Below, piece after piece: positions 8,419-16,582 of a DNA stretch of 64,000 nt. A program made the translations under genes and the position numbers. The stretch comes from an uncultured Bacteroidota bacterium (GTDB taxonomy: Bacteria > Bacteroidota > Bacteroidia > JADZBD01): the NCBI GenBank assembly GCA_937924855.1, contig CALEYQ010000057.1, forward strand, positions 18,837 to 82,836. The letters are read 5' to 3'. Positions within the stretch are counted from its first letter, which is position 1, and every line of letters starts with the position of its first letter. The notes below the pieces were generated by a model. That model ran no database searches, was not told the origin of the DNA, and worked only from the letters and a program-made list of their open reading frames with translations.

Positions 8419-11156
8419 TCCCGAAGACTGTAAATTGAAAGTGTTCCGTCTTTTCTTACAGAAATCAGTACCGGATTTCCATTTTTATATAGGTCGGAAA
8501 TAGCAAATGGGGTGGAGCCCTGAAAGGGAAATCCTCCCACCGGAAAGCCTTTGGCATCGAGTAAATATATTTCTTCCGAACCCCTGCAGGTAAAGCCCAG
8601 GTATTTTTTTCCGGCTCCTAATTGATAAACTTCCGGCCTTGAGGTAATGTATGTTTTGGGCTGAAAAGTGAAAACCTGTTTTCCGTCTCTTTCAAAAACA
8701 GAAACTTCGTTTTTCCGGTAAAAAATAAAATCATTAAGGCCGTCGCCGGTGATGTCTTCAAAGGAAAAGCCGGAATAGGTTCCGGTGTTGTTTGTCTTAA
8801 TAGTTTCCCGGTTCCCACCAAGCCGGATACGGGAGATTTCTCCGGAGGAATCGGCGCAGAAGATGGAAAATTCCCTGATGTCTTTGCCCCACTCAACTAC
8901 GGGCCGGAAATGCATTTTTTCAAACGCTTCCTTCACTTTTAACTCGGTTTCACCCCGCCGGTTCATAACATAAATTTTCCCGGATTTGTCAACAGCTATA
9001 AGGTAGTCCTTACCCCCTGACCTGAAATGAAAGGGGGGCGTATGTAACTCGGATTCCATGACCGGCTGTGTCCATTTTGAAGCTGTTTCTCCCTTTACGG
9101 TAAGGTTCACTATTTTTCGGTCTGCGGTTCCAAATAAAATCCTGTAATCTCTGGAATTGTCATAATCATATACGGCCATTGGACTTATGGCGGGGGATTT
9201 TAATTTTTTTGGGAATCCTTCTACATATTTTCCATTTCGGTCAATCAGGTGGAGGTAATGGGGAGTAAGCAGAAGGTATTGCAGCTTATTATTGCGGTAG
9301 GCATCCACCTGAACCGGATTACCCATAATAGGACTTTCAAGATCCTTTTTCCACAAAATTTTTCCGGTGCCGGAAATAAGATAAAGACTTGCATTGGCAT
9401 CCTGTACAAGAATTTCACGACCGCCGTTCAGGTGATTTTCCATTACCCAGGGCCGACTCAGAACCAAAGTGTCGAGTTTGGTTTCCCAAAGGGTGGTACT
9501 TTCCTTTTTTTCGGATGGATTATGACGAAGGAATAAATGGGTATAAAACAGAGCATTTTCAAGAGAAAGCTGCAGGGAAACCCCGTCATGTTTTTTTATT
9601 ATTTCACTGAAACCACTGAAAACTTTTCCGAATTCCTCATTGAGGAAGTTCAATATGTAGTCGTTCGACCTGGAGGGAGCCGAAAACAGGAAAATGTTGG
9701 AAGTTGAACTTAAGTGACCCTTGTAGAAATCTTTAAATCCGGAAGTGTTAAGCAGCCGGTTGCCTGATTCCATGTCGGTGATAAATTGTTTCAGCAATTC
9801 GGGCGAGGGACCGTAAACCAGATATTCGCCTGTGAAAAAATACCATGGAATTTCTCCGGCTGAAAAAGCTTGTCCCCTGAAGATTCCCGGAACATCTCCC
9901 AGGGCGGATTTCTGGATTGTATAATTCAGGTGAGCCAGACTGTCGGGAAGAGATTTTTTTAATTTCCGGGCGGCTCTTTCCGCGATACTCAGACTTTCCT
10001 TCATTAAATCGGGATCATTTGCATGCAATACCACAAAGCGGCTGGATGACCTTTCCTCTCTTCCTGATATTCCCGTGCAGATTTCATTGCCAAGCCAGGA
10101 TTCAAAGAGGTCCTCGGGATTTAAGTTCAGGGAATCTCTGCACCAGCTGTAAAAGGATGTAAGCGGTGATTGAATTTTGGCCGGGCTAAGCGCTTCGAAA
10201 CCCTTTTCCCGAAAGGATGCAGGATCGGAAAATCCCATCCAGATAAAGCTGTGAACGGAAGCCGGAAGCAATTTTATACCTTCGGGTTGAATGGGTTTTT
10301 GGCCCTGAAATGCAAACAGAGGATGATTTTTGGATTCCGGCAATGCCGTAAATCCTGTGAATGAAAGATAATTGGGTTTTATCTCGAGATCAAGGGCCGC
10401 AGCCATTTTGTCTGATCTCAGACTTTCCAGTCCGTTTTTTGATGGCGGATTCAGAATTTTATTAAGCAAGGTCGAAAGCGAAACATTGGAAAAATAGAAA
10501 GTCCCATCGGATCTGGAACTTTTGGTTTGGGCAATTTTTACAAACATAGAATCCTGCGTGATTCCTTTGTTGCTCATTTTTGTCTCCAGGCTGCTCAGAA
10601 CCAGCCCACGGTGAAAACTTCCTATCCAAACCCCTTCGTTGTGTGCGTAAAAAAAAGAACGGGCTGTATTTCCCAGGTGTACATTTTTTATGGGAATATT
10701 CCAAGAGGAAATGAAATCAGGTTCGCCTTTACTGCCGAAATTCTCCAGTAATTTTTCAGGATCATTAATAAAACCTATTTCGGTAAATGAACTCAGAAAA
10801 AGGGGTTCGGTCAATGAATCTCCCATTGGAATCAGAGAAACAAATAACTGATTCCTGGAAAAAATATCTCTTAAGGAATGATTCTCCTCGGCCAGACTGT
10901 CCAGGACCTTCAAGTCGCCCGCCAAGGATGAAAAAAATGGAGTTTCTCTCAGGTTGTTCCAGATTAGACTGATATCAGATAGCTTACGGTGTGCTTCCTT
11001 TAAATTTGAAGTCTCGATAATCAGGCTGGCATCCGCCGGAATATAATCCAGGGCAGAATCAACTTTGTATTTTGCTTTCTGATAATAAAGGAAGAAAAAT
11101 ACCAGAATTCCGGTCATGGAGATTAGGGCCAGGGAAACCAGAATTTTTTTTGCCAT
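8394..11156 (-). CDS. Large membrane-anchored protein: DUF3352-like N-terminus plus C-terminal beta-propeller-like region
   Basis: This 920-residue protein starts with one transmembrane segment (ILVSLALISMTGILVFFFLYY), so the rest is probably periplasmic. Residues about 30-580 resemble the DUF3352-type proteins of Bacteroidota (DSALDYIPADASLIIETSN). Residues about 600-920 hold several blade-like repeats, such as GTGKILWKKD, LHLIDRNGKYVEGFP, IYVMNRRGETE and VSVFERDGKQVF. An EF-hand-like loop, DITGDGLNDF, resembles integrin or FG-GAP propellers. No catalytic signature is visible and I cannot assign a function. A perfect TAAATTTG box (11181-11188, minus strand) lies 24 bases upstream, so it is probably transcribed alone. 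Its 3' end overlaps ugd. Confidence 0.82.
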   Translation of the reverse strand: MAKKILVSLALISMTGILVFFFLYYQKAKYKVDSALDYIPADASLIIETSNLKEAHRKLSDISLIWNNLRETPFFSSLAGDLKVLDSLAEENHSLRDIFSRNQLFVSLIPMGDSLTEPLFLSSFTEIGFINDPEKLLENFGSKGEPDFISSWNIPIKNVHLGNTARSFFYAHNEGVWIGSFHRGLVLSSLETKMSNKGITQDSMFVKIAQTKSSRSDGTFYFSNVSLSTLLNKILNPPSKNGLESLRSDKMAAALDLEIKPNYLSFTGFTALPESKNHPLFAFQGQKPIQPEGIKLLPASVHSFIWMGFSDPASFREKGFEALSPAKIQSPLTSFYSWCRDSLNLNPEDLFESWLGNEICTGISGREERSSSRFVVLHANDPDLMKESLSIAERAARKLKKSLPDSLAHLNYTIQKSALGDVPGIFRGQAFSAGEIPWYFFTGEYLVYGPSPELLKQFITDMESGNRLLNTSGFKDFYKGHLSSTSNIFLFSAPSRSNDYILNFLNEEFGKVFSGFSEIIKKHDGVSLQLSLENALFYTHLFLRHNPSEKKESTTLWETKLDTLVLSRPWVMENHLNGGREILVQDANASLYLISGTGKILWKKDLESPIMGNPVQVDAYRNNKLQYLLLTPHYLHLIDRNGKYVEGFPKKLKSPAISPMAVYDYDNSRDYRILFGTADRKIVNLTVKGETASKWTQPVMESELHTPPFHFRSGGKDYLIAVDKSGKIYVMNRRGETELKVKEAFEKMHFRPVVEWGKDIREFSIFCADSSGEISRIRLGGNRETIKTNNTGTYSGFSFEDITGDGLNDFIFYRKNEVSVFERDGKQVFTFQPKTYITSRPEVYQLGAGKKYLGFTCRGSEEIYLLDAKGFPVGGFPFQGSTPFAISDLYKNGNPVLISVRKDGTLSIYSLRDQGRPILE

Positions 11157-11180
11157 GTGTTAGATGCCCATAGGTTAAAG

Positions 11181-11188
11181 CAAATTTA
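11181..11188 (-). promoter_or_regulatory. TAnnTTTG -7 element for the 920-residue protein gene
   Basis: The minus strand reads TAAATTTG, a perfect match to the Bacteroidota -7 consensus, 24 bases before the ATG at 11156. No TTTG is seen at the expected -33 distance. Confidence 0.5.
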
Positions 11189-11253
11189 AGTTGCCTGTGT
11201 GGGTAGGGGGGGAGAAAACAAGGTAGTTATTAAAGCCCTGCTGTGAATAAGGC

Positions 11254-11865
11254 TTAAAATTCCAGCGACAACTGTTCGGGAAGGAGGCGGAACGACATAC
11301 GGTGGTGTTTGCAGGGTCCGTGTTTACGGATGGCGTTTCGGTGGAAAGCCGTAGGGTATCCTGCGTTCTTATCCCAGCCATAATGTGGAAATTCCAGGTG
11401 TATTTTTTCCATGAAATCGTCGCGGTAAGTTTTTGCGAGAATGCTGGCAGCGGCTATGCTGGCGTATTTCCCATCGCCCTTAATGATGCAGCTGTGTGGA
11501 ATTTTTTTGAATCCGGGAAAACGGTTGCCATCAATAAGAATATGCTGGGGATCCTGATTTAGTCCGGAAAGGGCTTCCTGCATGGCTTTCATCGATGCCC
11601 GCAATATGTTAATGCGGTCAATCTCTTCGGGATCAATCATAAAAACCGACCACGAAATGGCAAGTCTTTCGATTTCGCCACGCAGGAAATTCCGCTTCGA
11701 TTTGCTGAGTTTTTTTGAGTCGTCGATGCCATCCAGTGAAAATTCCGGCGGCAGAATTACTGCGGCAGCTACTACAGGCCCGGCCAGACAACCTCTGCCG
11801 GCCTCATCGCATCCGGCTTCAATTAAGCCCTGGTGGAGGTAGGGTAGTAGTTTCTTCAGGGGCAT
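11254..11865 (-). CDS. rnhB: Ribonuclease HII
   Basis: It cleaves the RNA strand of RNA-DNA hybrids and initiates ribonucleotide excision. The 203-residue protein has the type 2 RNase H signature CDEAGRGCLAGPVVAAAVIL with the first catalytic Asp-Glu pair. It also has DDSKKLSKSKR, ILIDGNRFPG with a catalytic aspartate, and ASIAAASILAKTYRDDFM with the fourth acidic residue. Length is standard. The ATG lies inside the last codons of the glycosyltransferase gene (10-base overlap), so the two are co-transcribed even though their functions differ. Confidence 0.95.
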   Translation of the reverse strand: MPLKKLLPYLHQGLIEAGCDEAGRGCLAGPVVAAAVILPPEFSLDGIDDSKKLSKSKRNFLRGEIERLAISWSVFMIDPEEIDRINILRASMKAMQEALSGLNQDPQHILIDGNRFPGFKKIPHSCIIKGDGKYASIAAASILAKTYRDDFMEKIHLEFPHYGWDKNAGYPTAFHRNAIRKHGPCKHHRMSFRLLPEQLSLEF

Positions 11866-12980
11866 GACTTTAGGATGGATTGCCAGACTTTTTCGGCGGT
11901 TTTTTCCCAGGAAAATTGTTCTTTTCTCAGCTTCCCTTTTTGAATCAGCAGGGTCCTGAGATTTTCATCCGAAGAAATCCGGATCATGGATTCGGTTATT
12001 GAATCAACCGAATAAGGGTTGGCATAGAGGGCCGCATCGCCGGCTACTTCCGGAAGCGAGGTAACATTACCGGTGATTATAGGCGTTTCGCAATTCATGG
12101 CTTCAATTAAAGGAATTCCGAAGCCTTCAAAATAAGGAACATAAACGAGAGAGAAAGCGGCACCGTAAAGTTCATTTAAGGTTTGATCGTTTACCCTTCC
12201 GGTAAAGATTAAATCCTCTCTGTATTTTAGTTTTCCGGCAATGCTTTCGTATTCAGCGGCCCAACCCATTTTTTCTCCGGCAATAACAAACCGGATATGG
12301 ATGCCTGTTGTTTCCCGGAATTTCTCATAAGCCAATAACATTCGTGGAATGTTTTTCCGGGGATGAAGTGATCCTACATATAAAAAATAGGGTTTGCCCC
12401 CCGAATACTTCCGGCGGGTTTCTTCTTTCATGGAAAATGTGGCAGGACGGAAATTTTCTTTGCTTCCGTTATACACCACATCAATCTGCTCTTCCCTGAT
12501 TCCGTATTTTTCCATGATGGTCTTACGACTGTATTCTGAAACGGTTATTACCCTTTTCCCTTTTAGCGCATACCGGGGAAAAAAACGACGGTAATACCTC
12601 CGTGCAGCCGGCGGCAGGTGATCGGGAAAATATTCGAAATTGAGGTCGTGAATAACCGGTAGCGAAGGTACCCGGGTTCGAAGGGAAAGAAAACCGTCGG
12701 GAGAAAAAAACAAGTCAGGTTTTATTTTTTTGATGATTCCGGGCACCACCTGTTCCATCCAGAAATACCAAAGCAGAGGATGCCGTGTTTTTGGTCCGGC
12801 CTGAATCGGAATAATATTCGGGTGTCGGAGAAAGCAGGTGCCGGGCTGGCGATCGAAAAGGCAATAAAACTCCACCTCCGGGTGATTTCGGGCCATCCGC
12901 GATAAAGTTTCCCAGGCGAACACACCAATCCCCTCCAATTTCTCTTCAATCAACAAACGGCCGTTTATCAGAATTTTCAT
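11856..12980 (-). CDS. Glycosyltransferase family 4 (GT-B fold)
   Basis: This probable retaining glycosyltransferase acts in surface glycan assembly on the cytoplasmic face of the inner membrane. The 374 residues show a GT-B protein with an N-terminal acceptor half and a C-terminal donor half. YFLYVGSLHPRKNIPRMLLAYEKF opens the GT4 domain. LVYVPYFEGFGIPLIEAMNCETPIITG carries the family E-x7-E motif, and SLPEVAGDAALYANP follows. The sugar specificity cannot be deduced. It is divergent from the flippase gene, with about 70 bases between starts, and both have TAnnTTTG boxes almost touching their start codons, so they may be expressed together. Confidence 0.9.
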   Translation of the reverse strand: MKILINGRLLIEEKLEGIGVFAWETLSRMARNHPEVEFYCLFDRQPGTCFLRHPNIIPIQAGPKTRHPLLWYFWMEQVVPGIIKKIKPDLFFSPDGFLSLRTRVPSLPVIHDLNFEYFPDHLPPAARRYYRRFFPRYALKGKRVITVSEYSRKTIMEKYGIREEQIDVVYNGSKENFRPATFSMKEETRRKYSGGKPYFLYVGSLHPRKNIPRMLLAYEKFRETTGIHIRFVIAGEKMGWAAEYESIAGKLKYREDLIFTGRVNDQTLNELYGAAFSLVYVPYFEGFGIPLIEAMNCETPIITGNVTSLPEVAGDAALYANPYSVDSITESMIRISSDENLRTLLIQKGKLRKEQFSWEKTAEKVWQSILKSCP

Positions 12981-12984
12981 TGTA

Positions 12985-12992
12985 CAAATATA
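12985..12992 (-). promoter_or_regulatory. TAnnTTTG -7 element 4 bases before the glycosyltransferase start
   Basis: The minus strand reads TATATTTG, then TACA, then the ATG at 12980. With such spacing the transcript would start at or beside the start codon, so the mRNA would be leaderless. No clear TTTG -33 element is seen. Confidence 0.5.
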
Positions 12993-13038
12993 GCAATCGC
13001 TCCGCCTTCCTTTCCCGCCTTCCCAATCGGTAACTTTT

Positions 13039-13046
13039 TATCTTTG
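13039..13046 (+). promoter_or_regulatory. TAnnTTTG -7 element 3 bases before the flippase start
   Basis: TATCTTTG is followed by CAC and the ATG at 13050, so the expected transcription start falls at the start codon. It forms a divergent pair with the glycosyltransferase promoter at 12985-12992. Confidence 0.5.
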
Positions 13047-13049
13047 CAC

Positions 13050-14495
13050 ATGCACAAAAAGTTTCTGAACAATCTGGCCCTGGTGCTTGGCTTAAACCTG
13101 GTTATAAAAACCTACTGGGTTTTCGGCATCGACAGAGAAATGCAGAAAGCTGTTGGAACGGAAGATTACGGACTCTATTTTGCTTTGTTTAATTTTTCCT
13201 TTCTCCTGAATATACTCCTTGATTTCGGGATTACCAATTTTAACAATAAAAATATTTCCCAAAACAATCAACTGCTTACCAAACATTTTTCTTCCCTAAC
13301 GGTTCTCAAATTCTTTCTGGCCACCTTGTACATCGTCGTAACCCTTGTTTGCGGTTATTTTATAGGTTATGATTCCCGCCTGATGCGCCTCCTGATGTGG
13401 CTGGGCTTTAATCAGTTCCTGATCAGTTTTATCATGTATTTGCGTTCTAATCTGGCCGGACTTCATTTGTTCAAGACCGATAGTTTTATTTCGGTGCTCG
13501 ACCGTACCATAATGATAATTCTGTGCCTGTTCCTTCTTTATGGCAACTGGTTTCCGGAAATGGACATTATGTACTATGTGTATGCCCAAACCCTGGGATA
13601 TGTGCTGACGGCTGTTATTACTTTCCTGATTGTGGTAGGTAAAACCGATTCCTTAAAACTGAAGTTTTCCCTTCCCTTCAGCATGATGATTTTGAAAAAG
13701 AGTTTTCCTTTTGCCGTCCTGGTTTTACTGATGACTTTTTACAACCGGATTGACACTGTAATGCTTGAAAGAATGCTCCCGGATGGAGAAGGGGCCTATC
13801 AATCGGGAATTTATGCCCAGGGCTACCGCTTTCTGGATGCTACCAATATGATTGCTTTTCTGTTTTCAGGTCTCTTACTTCCAATGTTTTCACGGATGAT
13901 AAAATTCAGAGAGCCCGTTGAACACCTGGTCAAGCTGAGTTACACCTTGTTGATTACTCCGGCCCTGGTTATAGGAATCGGATGCTTTTTCTACCGAAGT
14001 GAATTAATGTTTCTGCTCTATGGTATACATTTTGCGCCTTAATCTGCCCGGGTTTTTGCCGTTTTGATGGCCTGTTTTATCCCAATCTGCACCACCTATA
14101 TTTTCGGAACCCTTTTAACGGCCAATGGAAACTTAAAGGAGCTGAATTTAGTGGCCGCATCGGGTATGGTTATAAACATTGCCCTCAACCTGATCCTAAT
14201 TCCCAAAATGTCTTCTTTTGGATCCTCTCTGGCCAGTTTTACTACCCAGGTTTTAACAGCCGGGGTGCAGGTAATCATTGTCCAGCGCTTTTTTAAGTTC
14301 CGTATAAACAAGCGCCTTTTGATTACCCTTGTTGTCTTTGCGGCCGGGGTGGGGGCAATTGCATTTGCCTCCAAGCGAATTTCCCAGGACTGGCTCGTTA
14401 ATTTTGCCTTAATGGTAGGGGCTTCGGGCCTTTGGTCCTTTGCTATTGGGCTGATTTCCCTGAAAAGCGTTTTACGCTTCCTTAAGTACAAGTAA
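13050..14495 (+). pseudogene. Wzx-like polysaccharide flippase interrupted by an in-frame TAA
   Basis: The reading frame encodes a MATE-like polysaccharide flippase of the Wzx type, which moves lipid-linked oligosaccharides across the inner membrane. It has many hydrophobic segments along about 481 codons. The frame is intact except for one TAA at 14040-14042. Before it lies LMFLLYGIHFAP; after it, in the same frame, SARVFAVLMACFIPICTTYI and TLLTANGNLKELN continue the family sequence to a TAA at 14495. A single base change (for example GAA to TAA) explains it. The first piece (330 residues from the ATG at 13050) lacks the last membrane helices. The second could only restart at TTG 14064 or ATG 14067. 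It may be a true pseudogene or a sequencing error. The ATG at 13050 is preferred over the TTG at 13044, which lies in the promoter box. Confidence 0.85.
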
Positions 14496-14536
14496 TGCCC
14501 TTTTTTTAAAATAATTTAGAGGTCTTTTCGTTGCCT

Positions 14537-14564
14537 TTTGATTGCAGGAATTTTGCTACTTTTG
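14537..14564 (+). promoter_or_regulatory. Bacteroidota-type promoter for the Wzz/ligase genes
   Basis: TTTG at 14537-14540, 16 bases, then TACTTTTG at 14557-14564, 38 bases before the first Wzz ATG. This allows wzz and ligase expression independent of the broken flippase gene. Confidence 0.5.
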
Positions 14565-14602
14565 GCTCCCTGTTTTACCAAATGAAAAATACGGTCTGCT
14601 GA

Positions 14603-15634
14603 ATGGAAAAAGAAAGGAAAGATTTTTTTGACAGTACTCATTTGCTTGTTTTTCTTTACGAGTGGAGAAAGCCTATTCTGTTAATTACCGCTGTAGGTGC
14701 TGTGGCAGCTATTATTGTGTCTTTAATTATTCCCAATAAGTACAAATCCACCGTCATTCTGTTTCCCACCACCACAAGCTCGGTTTCGAAAGCCCTTCTT
14801 TCCGAACAAAGAAGCCAAAAGGACGATATCCTCCAGTTTGGGGAGGAAGAAGAGGCAGAACAAATGCTTCAGGTGTTGAATTCTAATCATATCCGGCAAC
14901 GGGTAATTGACCGGTTCAAACTCATGCAGCATTACGAAATCGACAGTACCAGCCCCTATAAACTCACCAACCTTTATAAGCAATACGAAAGCAATATCTC
15001 TTTTGAAAGAACCGAATACATGTCGGTGAAAATTGAAGTATTGGATGAGGTTCCCGAGTATGCTGCCAATATTGCCAACTACATAAGCGATCTCTACGAT
15101 TCCACCATGGCTCTTATTCGTAAAGGTCGTGCACGCATGGGTATGGAATATGTTGAGAAAACCTATAATCAGCTTTCCTCCGAGGTGCAGGCTACGCAGG
15201 ACTCCCTGAAGAAATTGATGGCACTGGGGGTAAACGATTATGAATCACAGGCCGAGAGGTTAAACGAAGCTCTGGGAAAAGCCATTTTGGAAGGAAAAAC
15301 TGCTGCCGCCGAACAAATTAGAAGTCAACTGAAATTCCTTTCCCAATACGGTCAGGCTTATATGTCGCTACGTGATAACCTAGAATTTCAGCGTAAACAA
15401 CTTTCCGAAGTTCGTGCGAAATACGAACAGGTCAAAATGGATTTCGAAGAAAAAATGCCCCTGAAGTTTGTAGTTGACCAGGCTTATCCCGCTGAAAAAA
15501 AATCCTATCCCGTCCGCTGGCTGATAGTTACTGTTACCACCCTGGCTACCTTTGTTATTGCCGTTTTGGCTGTTATTGCTCTTGAAAGCTTTAATGCGAT
15601 CCGGAAAAGAAAACCCTTTGAAAAAAAAGCGTAA
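14603..15634 (+). CDS. Wzz-type polysaccharide chain-length determinant, copy 1
   Basis: A 343-residue inner-membrane polysaccharide co-polymerase. A hydrophobic helix near residues 22-45 (ILLITAVGAVAAIIVSLII) is followed by the Wzz motif NKYKSTVILFPTT. A long, mostly helical periplasmic region with coiled-coil character follows (residues about 170-280). Then comes the proline-rich AYPAEKKSYPVRWLIVTVTT motif, leading into the second membrane helix. Such proteins set the modal length of O-antigen or capsule chains together with a Wzy polymerase. There is no C-terminal tyrosine-kinase domain. The stop codon abuts the ATG of a second Wzz-like gene, and the O-antigen ligase gene follows. Confidence 0.88.
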   Translation: MEKERKDFFDSTHLLVFLYEWRKPILLITAVGAVAAIIVSLIIPNKYKSTVILFPTTTSSVSKALLSEQRSQKDDILQFGEEEEAEQMLQVLNSNHIRQRVIDRFKLMQHYEIDSTSPYKLTNLYKQYESNISFERTEYMSVKIEVLDEVPEYAANIANYISDLYDSTMALIRKGRARMGMEYVEKTYNQLSSEVQATQDSLKKLMALGVNDYESQAERLNEALGKAILEGKTAAAEQIRSQLKFLSQYGQAYMSLRDNLEFQRKQLSEVRAKYEQVKMDFEEKMPLKFVVDQAYPAEKKSYPVRWLIVTVTTLATFVIAVLAVIALESFNAIRKRKPFEKKA

Positions 15635-16579
15635 ATGGCTGATGTTTTTAATAATATGGACCTGTTTCGTTTGGCTTTGAAATATAAGAAGCCATTGGCG
15701 GTTCTTGTCCTAGCCTCAGGCCTACTGGCTTTTTTCTTTTCCAGTCCTTTGTTTATTCCTCCTAAATTTAAATCTTCCGCGGTTATTTACCCAAGCAATC
15801 TGATCCCCTACGGCATCGAAACCCCCTCTGAACAGATGTTGCAGCTTTTTCAATCGAATGTCATTAAGGATTCGCTGATTCGGCGGCATCAGCTATCCAG
15901 GCATTACGGGGTTGATGAAAGCAAAACGGGTTGGAAAACAAACCTGATGCTGGAAGTTTCTGAAAATATCAGGGTCAGCAAAACCGAATATGAAGCCGTT
16001 GAAATCGAGGTGCTTGATACTAATCCGGATACTGCATATCGGATGATGAGAAGCATGATCTACTTTTTCAACAAAATTACACGGAACATTCATAAAGAGA
16101 AATCCCAGGAAGTTGTGAATATTGTTTCCCGTCAGATTATGCTGAAACAAAAGGAAATCGATTCCATTTCCCTTGCCTTGAAGGAGATTAAAATAAAGTA
16201 CGGAATTATCGATTATAAATCACAGGCAAAAGAAGCTGCCAAAGAATACTACCGGAGTCTGGGTGGGAACCCCAAAAAGACAGCTGACATTGTGGTTTCT
16301 ATCAGGAACCTCGAAGAAAAAGGGAATGATTTTATTGCCCTTAACGAGCAACTGAAGTCAGGATTAGACAATCTTTATAAATTAAAAATTGACCTGGATA
16401 ACGCCGTTCGTGACGTTACCAAAGAGTTAACCTACACGAATGTAATTATTCAACCCATGAGACCCGACAAAAAGGCTTATCCCATCCGGTGGCTGATTTG
16501 TTCCTTTACCATGTTAAGTACACTCCTGGGCTCTCTGATTGTGATTTCCATTGTCGAGCGCCGGGGCAGACTTTCATAA
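15635..16579 (+). CDS. Wzz-type polysaccharide chain-length determinant, copy 2
   Basis: A 314-residue relative of the preceding gene with the same layout. A first membrane helix near residues 17-35 (PLAVLVLASGLLAFFFSSPL) is followed by PKFKSSAVIYPSN, a helical periplasmic region, the motif MRPDKKAYPIRWLICSFTML, and a final membrane helix. The two proteins share aligned blocks, for example the segment after the first helix (SEQMLQLFQSNVIKDSLI here, AEQMLQVLNSNHIRQRVI in copy 1). They are therefore tandem paralogues that may form a mixed ring. It starts on the base after the stop of copy 1 and ends 3 bases before the ligase gene, which indicates a tight operon. Confidence 0.87.
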   Translation: MADVFNNMDLFRLALKYKKPLAVLVLASGLLAFFFSSPLFIPPKFKSSAVIYPSNLIPYGIETPSEQMLQLFQSNVIKDSLIRRHQLSRHYGVDESKTGWKTNLMLEVSENIRVSKTEYEAVEIEVLDTNPDTAYRMMRSMIYFFNKITRNIHKEKSQEVVNIVSRQIMLKQKEIDSISLALKEIKIKYGIIDYKSQAKEAAKEYYRSLGGNPKKTADIVVSIRNLEEKGNDFIALNEQLKSGLDNLYKLKIDLDNAVRDVTKELTYTNVIIQPMRPDKKAYPIRWLICSFTMLSTLLGSLIVISIVERRGRLS

Positions 16580-16582
16580 TTA

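Noticed and set aside
11175..11381. Minus-strand open frame of 68 codons at the rnhB end
   Set aside because: It overlaps the rnhB 3' end in another frame; composition is not protein-like and RNase HII is certain there.
13044..14495. Stop-codon reassignment or programmed read-through at the flippase TAA
   Set aside because: TAA ends many other genes in the window (for example the first Wzz gene, 920-residue gene neighbours and pyrG operon genes), and no recoding structure such as a selenocysteine hairpin (which uses TGA) is expected for TAA.
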